Below are positions 25,559 to 36,520 of a DNA stretch of 64,000 nt, piece after piece. The first letter of the stretch is position 1. The number at the start of each line of letters is the position of its first letter. The DNA is taken from assembly GCF_001898805.1 (NCBI RefSeq), contig NZ_MKVJ01000014.1:290410-354409 (forward strand), given 5' to 3'. Under the pieces are notes generated by a model. That model did no database searches and was not told where the DNA came from. It saw only the letters and a program-made list of their open reading frames with translations. Position numbers and translations under genes: made by a program. The DNA comes from Leifsonia sp. 71-9. Lineage in GTDB: Bacteria > Actinomycetota > Actinomycetes > Actinomycetales > Microbacteriaceae.

Positions 25559-26443
25559 TCAGGCGAGCTCGAGGGTGCCGGTGTAGACGAGTTCGGCCGG
25601 TCCGGAGAGGGCGACGTGCTCGCCGTCCTCCGTCGCGAACATCCGCACGCCGACCGTGCCGCCCGGCACGTCGACGCGCCACTGGTTCGGGGCGCCGCCG
25701 CCGGCCCAGTATCGCACCGCGAGTGCCGCCGCCGCCGCCCCCGTGCCGCAGGACAGGGTCTCGCCGCTGCCGCGCTCGTGGACGCGCATGCGGATGCGGC
25801 CGACGCCGTCCTTCACGAGCGGCTCGTGCGGAACCACGAACTCGACGTTCGCGCCGTCCTCCGGGGCGGGCTCGAGGTGCGGGATGTACGTGAGGTCGGC
25901 CGCCTCCAGCTCGCTCTCGTCGGCGACCGCGACGACGACGTGCGGGTTGCCCATGTCGATGCCGAGACCGGGACGGGCGACGGGCAGCTCCTTGGCGCGG
26001 ACCAGCGGCTCCCCGCCGTCGAGGGCCCACCGGCCGAGGTCGACCTGGAAGCCGGTGAGGTTGCGCTGCACGTCGCGGACGCCCGAGCGGGTACCGATCG
26101 CGAGCGTGTCGCCGTCGGCGAGCTCCACCAGCCCCGACTCGATGAGGTAGCGGGTGTAGACGCGGATCCCGTTGCCGCACATCTCGGCGGCCGAGCCGTC
26201 GGCGTTGTAGTAGTCCATGAACCACTCGGCGCCCTCGTCCTCGGCGAGGGCCTCCGCGCCCTCGGGGAGGTGCTTCGACTTCACCGCGCGGATCACGCCG
26301 TCGGCCCCGACGCCGAAGTGGCGGTCGCAGATCTCGGCGATCTGCGCGGCCGTCAGCGGCAGGCTGCCGTCCGGGTCGGAGTAGAGCACGAAGTCGTTCC
26401 CGGTGCCCTGACCTTTGGTGAAGTGGAGTGTCGCCATGCTCAC
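25559..26443 (-). CDS. dapF: diaminopimelate epimerase
   Basis: 294-residue cofactor-independent racemase that converts LL- to meso-DAP. The catalytic cysteines are in [15 protein letters not shown] and [13 protein letters not shown]. It opens [19 protein letters not shown] 26443 overlaps the miaA stop (GTGA); an ATG two codons later (26437) is an alternative. The miaB-miaA-dapF order on the minus strand is common in Actinobacteria. Confidence 0.96.
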   Translation of the reverse strand: MSMATLHFTKGQGTGNDFVLYSDPDGSLPLTAAQIAEICDRHFGVGADGVIRAVKSKHLPEGAEALAEDEGAEWFMDYYNADGSAAEMCGNGIRVYTRYLIESGLVELADGDTLAIGTRSGVRDVQRNLTGFQVDLGRWALDGGEPLVRAKELPVARPGLGIDMGNPHVVVAVADESELEAADLTYIPHLEPAPEDGANVEFVVPHEPLVKDGVGRIRMRVHERGSGETLSCGTGAAAAALAVRYWAGGGAPNQWRVDVPGGTVGVRMFATEDGEHVALSGPAELVYTGTLELA

Positions 26444-27378
26444 AGCCTACCGAGCGCCGCGTCGACCAGACCGGGGTCGTCGTAGTCGAGCCAGTGCAGG
26501 TCGGGGTAGCGCTTGAACCAGCTCACCTGCCGCCGCGCATAGCGCCGGGTGAGCTGCTGCGTCTGGGCGATCGCCTCGGCGCGGGTCAGCTCGCCGCGCA
26601 GTTCGGCCAGCGCCTGGGCGTACCCGATGGCCCGGCCGGCGGTCACGCCGCGTTCGATGCCGAGCGGGAGGAGGCCACGGACCTCGTCCAGGAGGCCCGA
26701 CTCCCACATCTGGTCGACGCGGGCGTCGAGCCGCGCGACGAGCTCCTCGCGCGGTGCGGCGAGGCCGAGGACGGTCACGGGCCGCCACGGCACCGGGGCG
26801 TCGGGGAGCGTCCCGCTGACGGGCTCTCCGGTCAGCTCGGCGACCTCGAGCGCCCGGACGATGCGGCGGCCGTTGCTGGAGCCGATGCGCGCCGCGGCCT
26901 CCGGGTCCACCTCGGCGAGGCGGCGGAACAGCATCCCGGGGCCCTGCTCGGCGAGCTCGGCCTCGAGGCGGGCGCGCAGCACGGGGTCGGTGCCCGGGAA
27001 CCGGAAGTCGAAGATCACGCTCGAGACGTACAGCCCGGAGCCGCCGACGAGGATCGGCACCGCACCCCGGCCCTGGATCACCTCGATCGCCGCGCGCGCT
27101 TCCGGCTGGTACCGGGCGACCGTCGCCTCCTCGGTGACGTCGAGCACGTCGAAGAGGTGGTGCGGGACGCCGCGCCACTCCGCGGGCCGGATCTTCGCCG
27201 TGCCGATGTCCATGCCGCGGTAGAGCTGCATCGCGTCGGCGTTGACGACCTCGGCGGCCTGTCCGCGGTCGCGCAGCCGCTCCGCGAGCGCGAGGGACAG
27301 GTCCGTCTTGCCGGTGCCGGTGGGGCCGACGATCGCGACGATGGACGGCGCCTCGGCGCCCGGGGCGTGGGCGCTCAG
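26440..27378 (-). CDS. miaA: tRNA dimethylallyltransferase, apparently CTG start
   Basis: 312 residues that add dimethylallyl to A37 of UNN-reading tRNAs. P-loop [18 protein letters not shown], substrate motif [19 protein letters not shown] and the later [12 protein letters not shown] and [12 protein letters not shown] are all present. No in-frame ATG, GTG or TTG occurs between the P-loop and well inside the end of miaB. The best start is CTG 27378, which forms a CTGA overlap with the miaB stop, like the ATGA/GTGA overlaps used throughout the window. A sequencing error is the alternative. Confidence 0.9.
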   Translation of the reverse strand: MSAHAPGAEAPSIVAIVGPTGTGKTDLSLALAERLRDRGQAAEVVNADAMQLYRGMDIGTAKIRPAEWRGVPHHLFDVLDVTEEATVARYQPEARAAIEVIQGRGAVPILVGGSGLYVSSVIFDFRFPGTDPVLRARLEAELAEQGPGMLFRRLAEVDPEAAARIGSSNGRRIVRALEVAELTGEPVSGTLPDAPVPWRPVTVLGLAAPREELVARLDARVDQMWESGLLDEVRGLLPLGIERGVTAGRAIGYAQALAELRGELTRAEAIAQTQQLTRRYARRQVSWFKRYPDLHWLDYDDPGLVDAALGRL

Positions 27379-29021
27379 CGCTGTCCGTCCGTCGGGTCGT
27401 AGATCGGCATCGTCCCGACACCCGGGGAAGTCAGCGGCTCGCGCGTGCGGAGCGTGGGAAGGCCGAGCGAGACGGGGCCCGCTCCGCTCGCTGCCGTGCC
27501 CGATCCGTGCGCAGGGACGGCGCAGGACTCGGCCTCGGCGCGGTCCCACGCGTCGCCGGCCTGCGTGCGGCGGACGCGCAGCGGCGTGCCCGGGTCGGCG
27601 TCGGCGATGAGGTAGTGCGGGGCGGCCTGCGTGACGCGCACGGTGACGATGTCGCCGGGTCGCGGCGTCTCCGAGCCCTCGGGCAGTTCGAAGTGCACCA
27701 GGCGGCTGTCGCGGGCGCGCCCGCTCAGACGGCGGGTGTCGGCGTCCTTGCGGCCCTCGCCGTTGGCGACGAGCAGCTCGACCTCGCGACCGACCAACTT
27801 CTGGTTCTCCTCCAGGGAGATCCGCTCCTGCAGCGCGATCAGGCGGTCGTAGCGCTCCTGCACGACCTCCTTCGGCACCTGGTCCTCCATCGTCGCGGCG
27901 GGCGTGCCGGGGCGGATCGAGTACTGGAAGGTGAAGGCCGACGCGAAGCGGGCCGCCTCGACGACGCGCATGGTCTCGAGGAAGTCCTCCTCGGTCTCGC
28001 CGGGGAAGCCGACGATGATGTCGGTGCTGATCGCGGCGTCCGGCAGCTTGGCGCGGACGCGGTCCAGGATGCCGAGGAACTTCGAGGAGCGGTACGACCG
28101 GCGCATGCTGCGGAGGATACGGTCGGAGCCGGACTGCAGCGGCATGTGGAGCTGCGGCATCACGTTCGGGGTCTCGGCCATCGCGTCGATGACGTCGTCC
28201 GTGAAGGCGGCCGGGTGCGGGCTGGTGAAGCGGATGCGCTCGAGCCCCTGGATCTGGCCCGCCGCGCGCAAGAGCTTGCTGAACGCCTGACGGTCGCCGA
28301 ACTCGACGCCGTAGGAGTTGACGTTCTGGCCGAGGAGGGTGACCTCGATCGCGCCGTCGTCGACGAGCGCCTGGATCTCCGCGAGGATGTCGCCGGGGCG
28401 ACGGTCCTTCTCCTTGCCGCGCAGCGACGGCACGATGCAGAACGTGCAGGTGTTGTTGCAGCCGACGGAGATCGAGACCCAGCCCGAGTAGGACGAGTCG
28501 CGCTTGGTGGGCAGCGTCGAGGGGAAGGTCTCCAGCGCCTCGAGAATCTCGATCTCGGCGGCGTCGTTGTGACGCGCGCGCTCGAGCAGGCTCGGCAGCG
28601 CACCCATGTTGTGGGTGCCGAAGACGACGTCCACCCAAGGCGCCTTCTCCAGGATGACGTTCTTGTCCTTCTGGGCCAGGCAGCCGCCGACGGCGATCTG
28701 CATGCCCTCGTGCCGGCGCTTGACCCCGGCGAGATGGCCGAGATTGCCGTAGAGCTTGTTGTCGGCGTTCTCGCGCACGGCGCAGGTGTTGATGACGACG
28801 ACGTCGGCTTCCTGGCCGTCGGCGGGCACGTAGCCGGCCGCCTCGAGGGAGCCGCTCAGCCGCTCCGAGTCGTGGACGTTCATCTGGCAGCCGAAGGTGC
28901 GGACCTCGTAGGTCCGGGCGCGTCCGTCGGTGCTGAGGGCCGCGTCGGAGGGCTCGATGATGCTGCGCTTCTCGAGGACGCTGCGCAGTTCGAGGTCGGT
29001 GCGCTGTTCGGTGATGCTCAT
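27375..29021 (-). CDS. miaB: tRNA-2-methylthio-N6-dimethylallyladenosine synthase
   Basis: 548-residue radical-SAM methylthiotransferase that acts after MiaA. The N-terminal cluster cysteines are in [18 protein letters not shown] and AVGGCLAQK; the radical-SAM motif is [14 protein letters not shown]-terminal TRAM-like region follows. The last about 60 residues are an unusual low-complexity extension that overlaps the miaA start. ATG 29021 follows no strong site. Confidence 0.95.
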   Translation of the reverse strand: MSITEQRTDLELRSVLEKRSIIEPSDAALSTDGRARTYEVRTFGCQMNVHDSERLSGSLEAAGYVPADGQEADVVVINTCAVRENADNKLYGNLGHLAGVKRRHEGMQIAVGGCLAQKDKNVILEKAPWVDVVFGTHNMGALPSLLERARHNDAAEIEILEALETFPSTLPTKRDSSYSGWVSISVGCNNTCTFCIVPSLRGKEKDRRPGDILAEIQALVDDGAIEVTLLGQNVNSYGVEFGDRQAFSKLLRAAGQIQGLERIRFTSPHPAAFTDDVIDAMAETPNVMPQLHMPLQSGSDRILRSMRRSYRSSKFLGILDRVRAKLPDAAISTDIIVGFPGETEEDFLETMRVVEAARFASAFTFQYSIRPGTPAATMEDQVPKEVVQERYDRLIALQERISLEENQKLVGREVELLVANGEGRKDADTRRLSGRARDSRLVHFELPEGSETPRPGDIVTVRVTQAAPHYLIADADPGTPLRVRRTQAGDAWDRAEAESCAVPAHGSGTAASGAGPVSLGLPTLRTREPLTSPGVGTMPIYDPTDGQR

Positions 29022-29064
29022 GATGCCGACAATTCTACGTTCGCCTCGGCGTGGATCCGAACGG

Positions 29065-29880
29065 CTACTGGAAGCGCACGCCGCCGCGACGGCGGGACGC
29101 GAAGGCGGCGTCCATCGCCTGCCGCACGATGCTGGAGCTGTAGCCCTTGCGCGCGAGGAAGCCGTGGAGCCGGCGACGCGCGGTCTCCTCGTCGTACGAC
29201 GACAACTGCCCGATGCGTTTGACGGCCAGCTCGGTGGCCCGCTCCAGCTCGTCCTCGTCCGCGATGTCGGCCAGGGCGATCTCGATGAGCTCGGGATCGA
29301 TGTGCCGGCGCTTGAGGTCCTGCTCGATCGACGATCGGCCGAGCCCCTTGCGGCTGTGCTGCGTGAACGCCAGGCTGACGGCCAGCGACGCGTCGTCGAT
29401 CACGCCGAGCGTCTCGAGGCGGTCGAGCTCCGGACCGAACACCTCCGGCTCGATCTCGCGCTTGATCAACACCTGCTCCAGCTCCCAGCGCGACATGCCG
29501 CGGCGGGCGAGCTGACGGATGGTGACGGCCGAGACCTTCTTGCTCTGCCGGTCCGCCTCGTCGTCCTCCGGCTCGGTGGGCGTCGACCGGGTCTCAGGGC
29601 GCGACGCCGCGGGACGACCGTCGTCGCCCCAGGTGTTGTTCCAGCGCGTCGACCCCGGAAGCTCGACGACCTCACCCGCGGGTTCCGGCTTCGCAAGCGC
29701 AGCAGCACGGCCGGAACCCGCCGGGTGGCGCGAGCTCTGCGTGCCACCGCCTCGGGGCGCCGTCGGGCGCCGGAGCGGTGTCACCGGGGCGAGGTGCTCT
29801 CCCCCGGTGACACCGCTTTCGTCCGTGCGGGCATCGCCCTGCTCGCCCCCGAAGGGATCGGACGGGAACCTCACGACCAT
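29065..29880 (-). CDS. recX: RecX regulator of RecA
   Basis: 271 residues, longer than typical RecX (about 150-180) because of a disordered N-terminal half (about 1-115). The C-terminal three-helix repeats are recognisable in [39 protein letters not shown] and [18 protein letters not shown]. RecX binds RecA filaments and limits their activity. It sits 61 nt after recA on the same strand and has a GAGGAG site before ATG 29880. Confidence 0.93.
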   Translation of the reverse strand: MVVRFPSDPFGGEQGDARTDESGVTGGEHLAPVTPLRRPTAPRGGGTQSSRHPAGSGRAAALAKPEPAGEVVELPGSTRWNNTWGDDGRPAASRPETRSTPTEPEDDEADRQSKKVSAVTIRQLARRGMSRWELEQVLIKREIEPEVFGPELDRLETLGVIDDASLAVSLAFTQHSRKGLGRSSIEQDLKRRHIDPELIEIALADIADEDELERATELAVKRIGQLSSYDEETARRRLHGFLARKGYSSSIVRQAMDAAFASRRRGGVRFQ

Positions 29881-29941
29881 GCGGATCTCCTCGTGCGACG
29901 AACGGATGGACGGTCGACGGGCGATACGCCCGCGGCCCGGG

Positions 29942-31021
29942 TCAGGCGCCCTTGCGTGCGCGCAGCTTCTCCTCGATCGAGCCGACCTCGGCGTCGGCCT
30001 CGGGGGCCGCCACCGGGTTCGGGTCGGGGATGATACCGAGCTTGATCTTGATCTTGTTCTCGATCTCCGCCGCGATGTCCGCGTTGGTGATCAGGAAGTT
30101 GCGCGAGTTCTCCTTGCCCTGGCCGAGCTGGTCGCCCTCGTAGGTGTACCAGGCGCCCGACTTCTTGACGATGCCGTGCTCGACGCCGAAGTCGATCAGG
30201 CTGCCCTCGCGGGAGATGCCGACACCGTAGAGGATGTCGAACTCGGCCTGCTTGAACGGCGGGGCCATCTTGTTCTTCACGACCTTGACGCGGGTCCGGT
30301 TGCCGACCGCCTCGGTGCCGTCCTTCAGGGTCTCGATCCGGCGGATGTCGAGTCGGACCGACGCGTAGAACTTGAGCGCCTTACCACCGGCGGTGGTCTC
30401 GGGGCTTCCGAAGAAGACACCGATCTTCTCGCGGAGCTGGTTGATGAAGATCATGGTGGTGTTGGTCTGGTTGAGCCCACCGGTGAGCTTGCGGAGCGCC
30501 TGCGACATGAGGCGCGCCTGCAGACCGACGTGGGAGTCGCCCATCTCGCCCTCGATCTCGGCGCGGGGCACGAGCGCTGCGACGGAGTCGATGACGATGA
30601 GGTCGATGGAGCCGGATCGCACGAGCATGTCGGCGATCTCGAGCGCCTGCTCACCCGTGTCGGGCTGGGAGACGAGCAGGGCGTCGATGTCGACGCCGAG
30701 CTTGCGGGCGTACTCCGGGTCGAGCGCGTGCTCCGCGTCGATGAAGGCCGCGATGCCGCCCGCGCGCTGCGCGTTGGCGATGGCGTGGAGGGTCAGGGTC
30801 GTCTTACCCGACGACTCCGGGCCGTAGATCTCGACGATGCGGCCGCGCGGGAGCCCGCCGATGCCGAGCGCGACGTCCAGCGCGATCGAGCCGGTCGGGA
30901 CGACCTCCACCGGTGCGCGCTCGTCGCTGCCCAGTCGCATGACCGAGCCTTTTCCGAACTGACGGTCGATCTGCGCGAGTGCGGTCTCGAGCGCCTTCTC
31001 GCGGTCTGCGGGTGATGGCAT
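29942..31021 (-). CDS. recA: RecA recombinase
   Basis: 359-residue strand-exchange ATPase and LexA coprotease. Walker A is [16 protein letters not shown] and Walker [17 protein letters not shown]2-region phrases [19 protein letters not shown] and the C-terminal acidic tail are present. No intein. ATG 31021 follows AAGGAG. An SOS-like box overlaps its promoter 118-145 nt upstream. recX follows. Confidence 0.98.
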   Translation of the reverse strand: MPSPADREKALETALAQIDRQFGKGSVMRLGSDERAPVEVVPTGSIALDVALGIGGLPRGRIVEIYGPESSGKTTLTLHAIANAQRAGGIAAFIDAEHALDPEYARKLGVDIDALLVSQPDTGEQALEIADMLVRSGSIDLIVIDSVAALVPRAEIEGEMGDSHVGLQARLMSQALRKLTGGLNQTNTTMIFINQLREKIGVFFGSPETTAGGKALKFYASVRLDIRRIETLKDGTEAVGNRTRVKVVKNKMAPPFKQAEFDILYGVGISREGSLIDFGVEHGIVKKSGAWYTYEGDQLGQGKENSRNFLITNADIAAEIENKIKIKLGIIPDPNPVAAPEADAEVGSIEEKLRARKGA

Positions 31022-31138
31022 GTGCGGTTCTCCTTCTTACGCTTCGCTGACGAGTTCGACTGTACGAGGAACGTCCGACACGGGGCCGTCGTCCGGAAGA
31101 TCGGTGGACAACTCGTTTTCGATTGCGGTTGTGAAGCG

Positions 31139-31166
31139 AGTCTAGCCACATCCGAACATATCTTCG
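31139..31166 (-). promoter_or_regulatory. recA promoter with SOS-like box
   Basis: On the minus strand CGAAGATATGTTCG (31166-31153) differs from the LexA consensus at one position. It overlaps the -35 position of a TAGACT -10 (31144-31139). The same form occurs before the LysM gene (CGAAGATACATTCG), which suggests a shared lower-affinity class. Confidence 0.7.
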
Positions 31167-31191
31167 AGTCGTTCGAATCGGCGTGTCGGGG

Positions 31192-31416
31192 TCAGCTCTT
31201 CGGCGCCGGGCGACCCGCACCGTGCCAGTGCGACATCGGGACTCCGGCCTCGCGGCACAGGGCGAACCACACCTCGCGCGGGGCGGCGCCGGCGTCGAGC
31301 GCCTGCTGCGCGGTCCTACCGCCGAGCTCACCGAGCACGAGGTCGGACAGGAGGGCCTGGCCGTAGCCGCTGCCGAACTCGTCGACGACGGCGCGCTGGA
31401 ATTCGCTGAGCTTCAT
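31192..31416 (-). CDS. DUF3046 protein
   Basis: 74 residues: MKLSEFQRAVVDEFGSGYGQ, then a helix with LSDLVLGELGGRTAQQALDA and WFALCREAGVPMSHWHG near the end. This matches the DUF3046 family found next to recA in many Actinobacteria. It is small, soluble and of unknown function. It lies just upstream of the recA promoter. GAGAAT-6 nt-ATG suggests a leaderless start. Confidence 0.85.
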   Translation of the reverse strand: MKLSEFQRAVVDEFGSGYGQALLSDLVLGELGGRTAQQALDAGAAPREVWFALCREAGVPMSHWHGAGRPAPKS

Positions 31417-31446
31417 GGATCCATTCTCACGGGTCGGATACGACGA

Positions 31447-31474
31447 AGGACGCCCCGCTCACGCGGGGCGTCCT
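31447..31474 (-). terminator. hairpin terminator after clgR
   Basis: GGACGCCCCGC (31448-31458), loop TCAC, GCGGGGCGTCC (31463-31473), extended by an A-T pair. This is a perfect 11-12 bp stem 24 nt after the clgR stop. Confidence 0.7.
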
Positions 31475-31497
31475 CGAGTCTTGATGGATGAACGGTG

Positions 31498-31809
31498 TCA
31501 GCGCGAGACCAGCGGCGCTTCCATCGCCGTGACGAACTCGTCGGGGACGGTGTCGGGGATGACCGGCTCGAGGCCCTCGAGGACCGCGATGCGATCTCCG
31601 ACCTCGCGCATGATGACGGACACCGGGGTGTCCAGAGCGTCGGCGACCGAAGCGAGGATCTCGCTCGACGCCTCCTTCTGTCCGCGCTCGACCTCGCTGA
31701 GATAACCGAGGGCGACGCTCGCCTTGCTGGCGACCTGCCGCAACGTGCGGCCCTTCTGCAGGCGGAAGTCCCTGAGCACGTCGCCGATTTCCTGACGTAC
31801 AAGAATCAT
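31498..31809 (-). CDS. clgR: ClgR-type XRE-family transcriptional activator
   Basis: 103 residues with a Cro/C1 HTH (about 12-65) that includes RTLRQVASKASVALGYLSEV and ERGQKEASSEIL. It matches ClgR, the activator of clp protease and other stress genes in Actinobacteria (Rv2745c in M. tuberculosis), and stands in the conserved pgsA-cinA-clgR-recA neighbourhood. Homologues are themselves degraded by Clp through the C-terminus; here it ends APLVSR. ATG 31809 follows GAAGGAGG. Confidence 0.9.
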   Translation of the reverse strand: MILVRQEIGDVLRDFRLQKGRTLRQVASKASVALGYLSEVERGQKEASSEILASVADALDTPVSVIMREVGDRIAVLEGLEPVIPDTVPDEFVTAMEAPLVSR

Positions 31810-31955
31810 TCGGAGCCTCCTTCTCTACCCTGCCGACCGATCGATCGGGATGCAACTGTACCGCATCCGTGATGTTCACGATATCGGCGACGACTGGGCT
31901 TTTCTTGTGAATGCAGCAGTTGTAACGAGACGGAAACAGTCTGTATTCCCGGGCC
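31810..31955 (-). promoter_or_regulatory. clgR upstream region
   Basis: 146 nt with GAAGGAGG before clgR and a TACAGT hexamer about 45 nt before its start as possible -10. It also holds ATCGATCG and GATATC palindromes. I cannot single out the ClgR autoregulatory site. Confidence 0.35.
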
Positions 31956-32465
31956 TCAGGCGCCCGTCTCCGCGACGAGTTCCGCGATCGCCCGCTCGAC
32001 CGTCGCCCGCCGGATCGCCGCCCGATCGCCCTGCAGCGCGAGCTCGACCACGCGCGTCCCCGCCGCGGTCGCGATGCCGAGATAGACGGTGCCGACGGCG
32101 CGGCCGCCCTGCGGGTCCGGGCCGGCCACGCCGGTCGTGGCGACGCCGACGTCCACCGCGCGTCCGTCGACGGCGAGTCGGCTCCGCACGCCCTCCGCGA
32201 GCTGGGCGGCGACCTGCGGATGCACCGGCCCCTCCGCGTCGAGCAGGGCGGCGTCCACCCCGAGGAGCGAGTGCTTGAGCGCGGTCGCGTAGACGACCGC
32301 TCCCCCGACCACGACGGCGGACGCCCCGGGCACACGCGTGAGCTCGGCCGTGAGCTCGCCGCCGGTCAGCGACTCGGCGGCGGCGATCGTGCGCCCCGTC
32401 TCCCGCAGGCGGGCGATCAGCCGCGCCGTCGCATCGCCGGACCGGCCGGCGTCAGGCAGCGGCAC
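31956..32465 (-). CDS. CinA C-terminal family protein (PncC-like amidase)
   Basis: 169 residues corresponding only to the C-terminal nicotinamide-nucleotide amidohydrolase domain of CinA. Motifs are TIAAAESLTGGELTAELTRV, VVYATALKHSLLGV, VGVATTGVAGPDPQGGRAVG and the terminal RRATVERAIAEL. The N-terminal COG1058 domain is absent. The GTG at 32465 overlaps the end of pgsA by 14 nt. Confidence 0.92.
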   Translation of the reverse strand: MPLPDAGRSGDATARLIARLRETGRTIAAAESLTGGELTAELTRVPGASAVVVGGAVVYATALKHSLLGVDAALLDAEGPVHPQVAAQLAEGVRSRLAVDGRAVDVGVATTGVAGPDPQGGRAVGTVYLGIATAAGTRVVELALQGDRAAIRRATVERAIAELVAETGA

Positions 32466-33075
32466 GCTTGGCCCGGTGGCCCTTCCAGGCCTGCCAGAGG
32501 TAGTCGAAGCCGGTGACGACCGTGAGGATCACCGCGGCCGTCATGAAGACGCCGTTGACCCAGTACACCCAGTCGCCGAAGACCGCCCAGAACGGGAAGA
32601 GGGCGAGCGAGATCGCGATCGACTGCACGATCGTCTTGATCTTGCCGCCGCGGGAGGCGGCGATGACGCCCTGCCGGATCACGACGAACCGGTAGAGCGT
32701 GATGCCGACCTCGCGGACCAGGATGACGATCGTGACCCACCACGGCAGCTCGCCGAGGATGGAGAGGGCGATGAGGGCGCCGCCCGTCAGCACCTTGTCG
32801 GCGATCGGATCGAGCAGCTTGCCGAGGTCGGTGACGAGGTTGTTGCGCCGGGCGATGGCACCGTCCACGCCGTCGGTCGCGATCGCGAGGACGAACAGCA
32901 CGGCCGCCGCCCAGCGCAGCCAGCCGTCGGCGCCGGCGTCGGCCAGCAGCATCCACACGAACAGCGGGGCGAGCAGGATGCGCACCACCGTGATCACGTT
33001 GGGCACGTTCCAGTTGCTGGGCCGCGGGACCGGGGCTCCCGCCAGCGGGGGTGTCTCGGACGCCATCGCGCTCAT
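32452..33075 (-). CDS. pgsA: CDP-diacylglycerol-glycerol-3-phosphate 3-phosphatidyltransferase
   Basis: 207-residue membrane enzyme that makes phosphatidylglycerol phosphate. The CDP-alcohol phosphotransferase motif is ATDGVDGAIARRNNLVTDLG followed by KLLDPIADK (D-G-x2-A-R ... G-x3-D-x3-D). About five membrane helices are visible. ATG 33075 follows the ftsK TAG directly (TAGATG) and has GGGAG; an ATG three codons later is possible. Confidence 0.95.
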   Translation of the reverse strand: MSAMASETPPLAGAPVPRPSNWNVPNVITVVRILLAPLFVWMLLADAGADGWLRWAAAVLFVLAIATDGVDGAIARRNNLVTDLGKLLDPIADKVLTGGALIALSILGELPWWVTIVILVREVGITLYRFVVIRQGVIAASRGGKIKTIVQSIAISLALFPFWAVFGDWVYWVNGVFMTAAVILTVVTGFDYLWQAWKGHRAKRAAA

Positions 33076-35901
33076 CTACTCCCTGCCGGTCAGTTGCCAG
33101 GCGTCCTCGCCGGAGTCGCCGTCCACCTCAGGATAGCCCTCGGTCATCGCGGCGACCGGGTCGGATCCGTAGCGGTCGTCGTCGGCAGCGCCGCCCGACG
33201 GCGCGGCGACCGTCGTGGACGGGGATGCCTCCGCCGCGGGCGCGGCCGGTCGCGCTGCCGGCTCCTCGCCGCGCAGCCGCCCCATGACGTCCGCCAGCTG
33301 CTCGACCGTGACGAGCACGTCCCTGGCCTTCGACCCCTCGGAGGGGCCGACGATCTCGCGGGACTCGAGCAGGTCCATGAGCCGGCCCGCCTTCGCGAAC
33401 CCGACGCGCAGCTTGCGCTGGAGCATGGAGGTGGAGCCGAACTGCGACGAGACGACCAGCTCGGCGGCCGCGAGCAGCAGCTCCAGGTCGTCGCCGATGT
33501 CGGAGTCGATCTGCTTCTTCTCGGCGCCGACCGTGACATCCTGCCGGTACTCGGGACGCGCCTGCCGGGTGACGTGCTCGACGACCTTCTGGATCTCGTC
33601 CTCGTTGACCCACGCGCCCTGCACGCGGATCGCCTTCGAGGCGCCCATCGGCAGGAACAGGCCGTCGCCCTGGCCGATCAGCTTGTCGGCGCCGGGCTGG
33701 TCGAGGATGACGCGCGAGTCCGTGACGCTCGTCACCGCGAACGCGAGCCGCGACGGCACGTTGGCCTTGATCAGGCCGGTCACGACGTCGACGGACGGGC
33801 GCTGCGTCGCGAGCACCAGGTGGATGCCGGAGGCGCGGGCGAGCTGGGTGATGCGCACGATCGAGTCCTCGACGTCGCGCGGGGCGACCATCATCAGGTC
33901 GGCGAGCTCGTCGACCACGACCAGGAGGTACGGGTACGGCTTGAGCTTGCGCTCGCTGCCGGCGGGCAGAACGATCTCGTCGTTGATGACGGCCTTGTTG
34001 AAGTCGTCGATGTGGCGGAAGCCGAAGCTGGCCAGGTCGTCGTAGCGCATGTCCATCTCTTTGACGACCCACTGCAGCGCCTCGGCAGCCTTCTTGGGGT
34101 TCGTGATGATGGGCGTGATGAGGTGCGGGACACCGCCGTAGATGGTGAGCTCCACGCGCTTCGGGTCGATGAGGACCATGCGCACCTCGGAGGGCTGCGC
34201 CCGCATGAGGAGGCTGGTGATCATCGAGTTGACGAAGCTCGACTTGCCCGAGCCGGTCGAGCCCGCGACGAGCAGGTGGGGCATCTTGGCCAGGTTGGCG
34301 ACGACGTAGCCGCCGCCGACGTCCTTGCCGACGCCGATGGTCATCGGGTGGACGCTCTTGGTCGCGGCCGGCGACCGCAGCACGTCGCCGAGCGACACGA
34401 TCTCGCGGTCGGAGTTGGGGATCTCGACGCCGATCGCGCTCTTGCCCGGGATCGGGGACAGGATGCGGACCTCGTTGCTGGCGACGGCGTACGAGAGGTT
34501 CTTGCTGAGGGCGGTGACCCGCTCCACCTTGACGCCCGGGCCGAGCTCGATCTCGTACTGCGTCACCGTCGGGCCGCGCGAGTAGCCGGTGACCTTGGCG
34601 TCCACGCCGAACTGGGTGAGCACCTCGGTGATCGCGGCGACGATCTCCTCGTTGGCGTTCGAGCGCACCTTGGCGGGTGTGCCCGCGGAGAGCATGGAGG
34701 CGGAGGGGAGGTGGTAGGGCGCGGCGGGCTGACCGTCGGACGGCAGCGCGGTCGTGTCGTCGAAGTCGTCCGCCGTTCCCGCTTGGAAGCCCGGCAGGAC
34801 GGCGGGGGCGGTTGGGACCGCGGTGGCCGCGGCAGCGACCGCCGTGGCCGGGACCTCGCCGGTGAACCGCTTGAGGGCGTCCTCCGCGAGGGCGAGTTCC
34901 CCGAGCACCTCGGTGTTGTAGTGATCGCTGGAGGGATCGGGCTCGAGCGGGGTGGCGAACTCGCCCTTGCCGCGCTTCGGCTCGCCGAAGACCTCGGTGA
35001 GGCTGTCGCGCGCGGCGGGGCCGTCGTAGTCCGGGTCCTCCTCGCGCTGCGACTTGTTGCGGCGCCACCAGGGCAGGTTGCCCTCCGGCTCCTGCTCGTC
35101 GTCGTCGACGCCGTCGAGCGGGACCTGCTTGGTCTTGGCCTCCTTGGCGGCCTCGCGGGCCTCCTGACGCTCCTCCTCGGTCGGCAGCTGAGCGCCGAAG
35201 AGGTAGGCGTACAGCTCGCGGATGCGGGAGGGGAGCTTGTTCGGCGGGGTCTTCGTGATGATGAAGAGGCTGAGCAGCAGCAGCAGGATGATCACCGCGC
35301 CGGCCCCGTACGGCGTGATGAGCATCGACAGCGGCGCGGCGATCAGCCAGCCGAGCACTCCCCCGGCCTGGGCGAGCGCGGCGATCCCGTCGGTCGGGGT
35401 CGGGTGGTGGCTGAACAGGTGGCAGAGCCCCGACACCATCAGGAGCAGGATGCCGACCCCGATGCCGATGCGCGTGTTGTCGTGCACGGAGCTCGGGTGC
35501 CGGAAGAGCCACGCGGCGAACATGACCATGACCACCGGGAGGGCGAAGGCGACACGGCCGAAGAGCATGCCGAAGGTCCAGGAATCGAGCGTGCGGGCGA
35601 CCTGGTCGTTGATCAGGAACCACTCGATCACCGCGCCGGCGACCGCGAGCAGGACGAGGAAGAAGGGGAAGCCGTCGCGGCGCTCCTCCTTGCTCAGCTT
35701 CTCGGGGCCGAGCGCGCGGAAGGCGCCGCCGGTGAGGTGGGCGAGGCCCATCCAGGCGCGCACGAGAGGGCTCGGCGCGGCGTCGGCGGCCGGGTAGGCC
35801 ACCGTCTTCTGGGCGGCCGTCTTCGACGCCGGCTTGCGCGCGCTCGAGCCGCCGCGACCGGAACCGCCGGAGCGCGCGTTCGACTTGGTGCTCGTAGCCA
35901 T
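33076..35901 (-). CDS. ftsK: FtsK/SpoIIIE DNA translocase
   Basis: 941 residues. A basic disordered N-terminus, four membrane helices (about 60-220), an acidic linker and the motor domain follow each other. The motor has Walker [16 protein letters not shown], Walker [17 protein letters not shown] and [20 protein letters not shown]. The C-terminal gamma winged helix ([20 protein letters not shown]) reads KOPS-like polarity sites. It moves chromosome termini across the septum. ATG 35901 is chosen over an ATG ten codons upstream because family members start near MATSTKS. Confidence 0.95.
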   Translation of the reverse strand: MATSTKSNARSGGSGRGGSSARKPASKTAAQKTVAYPAADAAPSPLVRAWMGLAHLTGGAFRALGPEKLSKEERRDGFPFFLVLLAVAGAVIEWFLINDQVARTLDSWTFGMLFGRVAFALPVVMVMFAAWLFRHPSSVHDNTRIGIGVGILLLMVSGLCHLFSHHPTPTDGIAALAQAGGVLGWLIAAPLSMLITPYGAGAVIILLLLLSLFIITKTPPNKLPSRIRELYAYLFGAQLPTEEERQEAREAAKEAKTKQVPLDGVDDDEQEPEGNLPWWRRNKSQREEDPDYDGPAARDSLTEVFGEPKRGKGEFATPLEPDPSSDHYNTEVLGELALAEDALKRFTGEVPATAVAAAATAVPTAPAVLPGFQAGTADDFDDTTALPSDGQPAAPYHLPSASMLSAGTPAKVRSNANEEIVAAITEVLTQFGVDAKVTGYSRGPTVTQYEIELGPGVKVERVTALSKNLSYAVASNEVRILSPIPGKSAIGVEIPNSDREIVSLGDVLRSPAATKSVHPMTIGVGKDVGGGYVVANLAKMPHLLVAGSTGSGKSSFVNSMITSLLMRAQPSEVRMVLIDPKRVELTIYGGVPHLITPIITNPKKAAEALQWVVKEMDMRYDDLASFGFRHIDDFNKAVINDEIVLPAGSERKLKPYPYLLVVVDELADLMMVAPRDVEDSIVRITQLARASGIHLVLATQRPSVDVVTGLIKANVPSRLAFAVTSVTDSRVILDQPGADKLIGQGDGLFLPMGASKAIRVQGAWVNEDEIQKVVEHVTRQARPEYRQDVTVGAEKKQIDSDIGDDLELLLAAAELVVSSQFGSTSMLQRKLRVGFAKAGRLMDLLESREIVGPSEGSKARDVLVTVEQLADVMGRLRGEEPAARPAAPAAEASPSTTVAAPSGGAADDDRYGSDPVAAMTEGYPEVDGDSGEDAWQLTGRE

Positions 35902-35970
35902 GGGCTCAACGGTACTTCGCGCCCGCGACACCCCGCGGATCCCGCGCCTGGAATGCCGAAATCCGAGCGC

Positions 35971-36462
35971 TCAGCGCAGGGCGCGCACCATGATGTCCGC
36001 GCGGTCGTCCGACGCGACCGTCACGTAGCCCTCGCTCACGTAGAGCCGCTGCGCGAAGTTCGAGCGTTCGACGCTCAGGCTGAGCCGTGCGACGCCGCCG
36101 GCCGCCCCGCGCCTCCCGACCTCCTGCAGCAGCGCACGTCCGACACCGCGGGCGCGCCACTGCGGGTTCACGCCGAGGGTGAGCTCGGGGACCCCGGGGG
36201 CGACGAACCCCGTGCCAGGAGCATCGGCCGGGAAGAGGCGCGCCCAGCAGGCGCCGACCGGGGTACCGCGCAGGTCCTCCGCGACGCAGCCGAAGTCTCC
36301 GGGGCGCATCCAGCCCGCGATGTAGCGGGAGACGACCGGATCCTCCAGGACGGTGACGCGCGGTCGCATGCGCACGGCGTTCCAGTTCACGGCCTCGACG
36401 AGCATGTCGGCGATGGTCCGTGCGTCTGCGCCCACGGCCGGGCGGATGCGGTACCCGCTCAT
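35971..36462 (-). CDS. GNAT-family N-acetyltransferase
   Basis: 163 residues. The acetyl-CoA site is in LTLGVNPQWRARGVGRALLQ (R-x-x-G-x-G/A). It opens YRIRPAVGADARTIADMLVE. Its substrate is unknown. TAGCGT lies 6 nt before ATG 36462, so the gene is probably leaderless. It lies between ftsK and an ABC export cluster without clear linkage. Confidence 0.88.
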   Translation of the reverse strand: MSGYRIRPAVGADARTIADMLVEAVNWNAVRMRPRVTVLEDPVVSRYIAGWMRPGDFGCVAEDLRGTPVGACWARLFPADAPGTGFVAPGVPELTLGVNPQWRARGVGRALLQEVGRRGAAGGVARLSLSVERSNFAQRLYVSEGYVTVASDDRADIMVRALR

Positions 36463-36468
36463 GGGGGA

Positions 36469-36474
36469 ACGCTA
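36469..36474 (-). promoter_or_regulatory. -10 element of a leaderless promoter (GNAT gene)
   Basis: TAGCGT on the minus strand, 6 nt (TCCCCC), ATG 36462. Confidence 0.5.
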
Positions 36475-36520
36475 CTCGCCCCCGTGTTTCGGGCAGGTTA
36501 CGGATGCACGGGCGCGCGCG

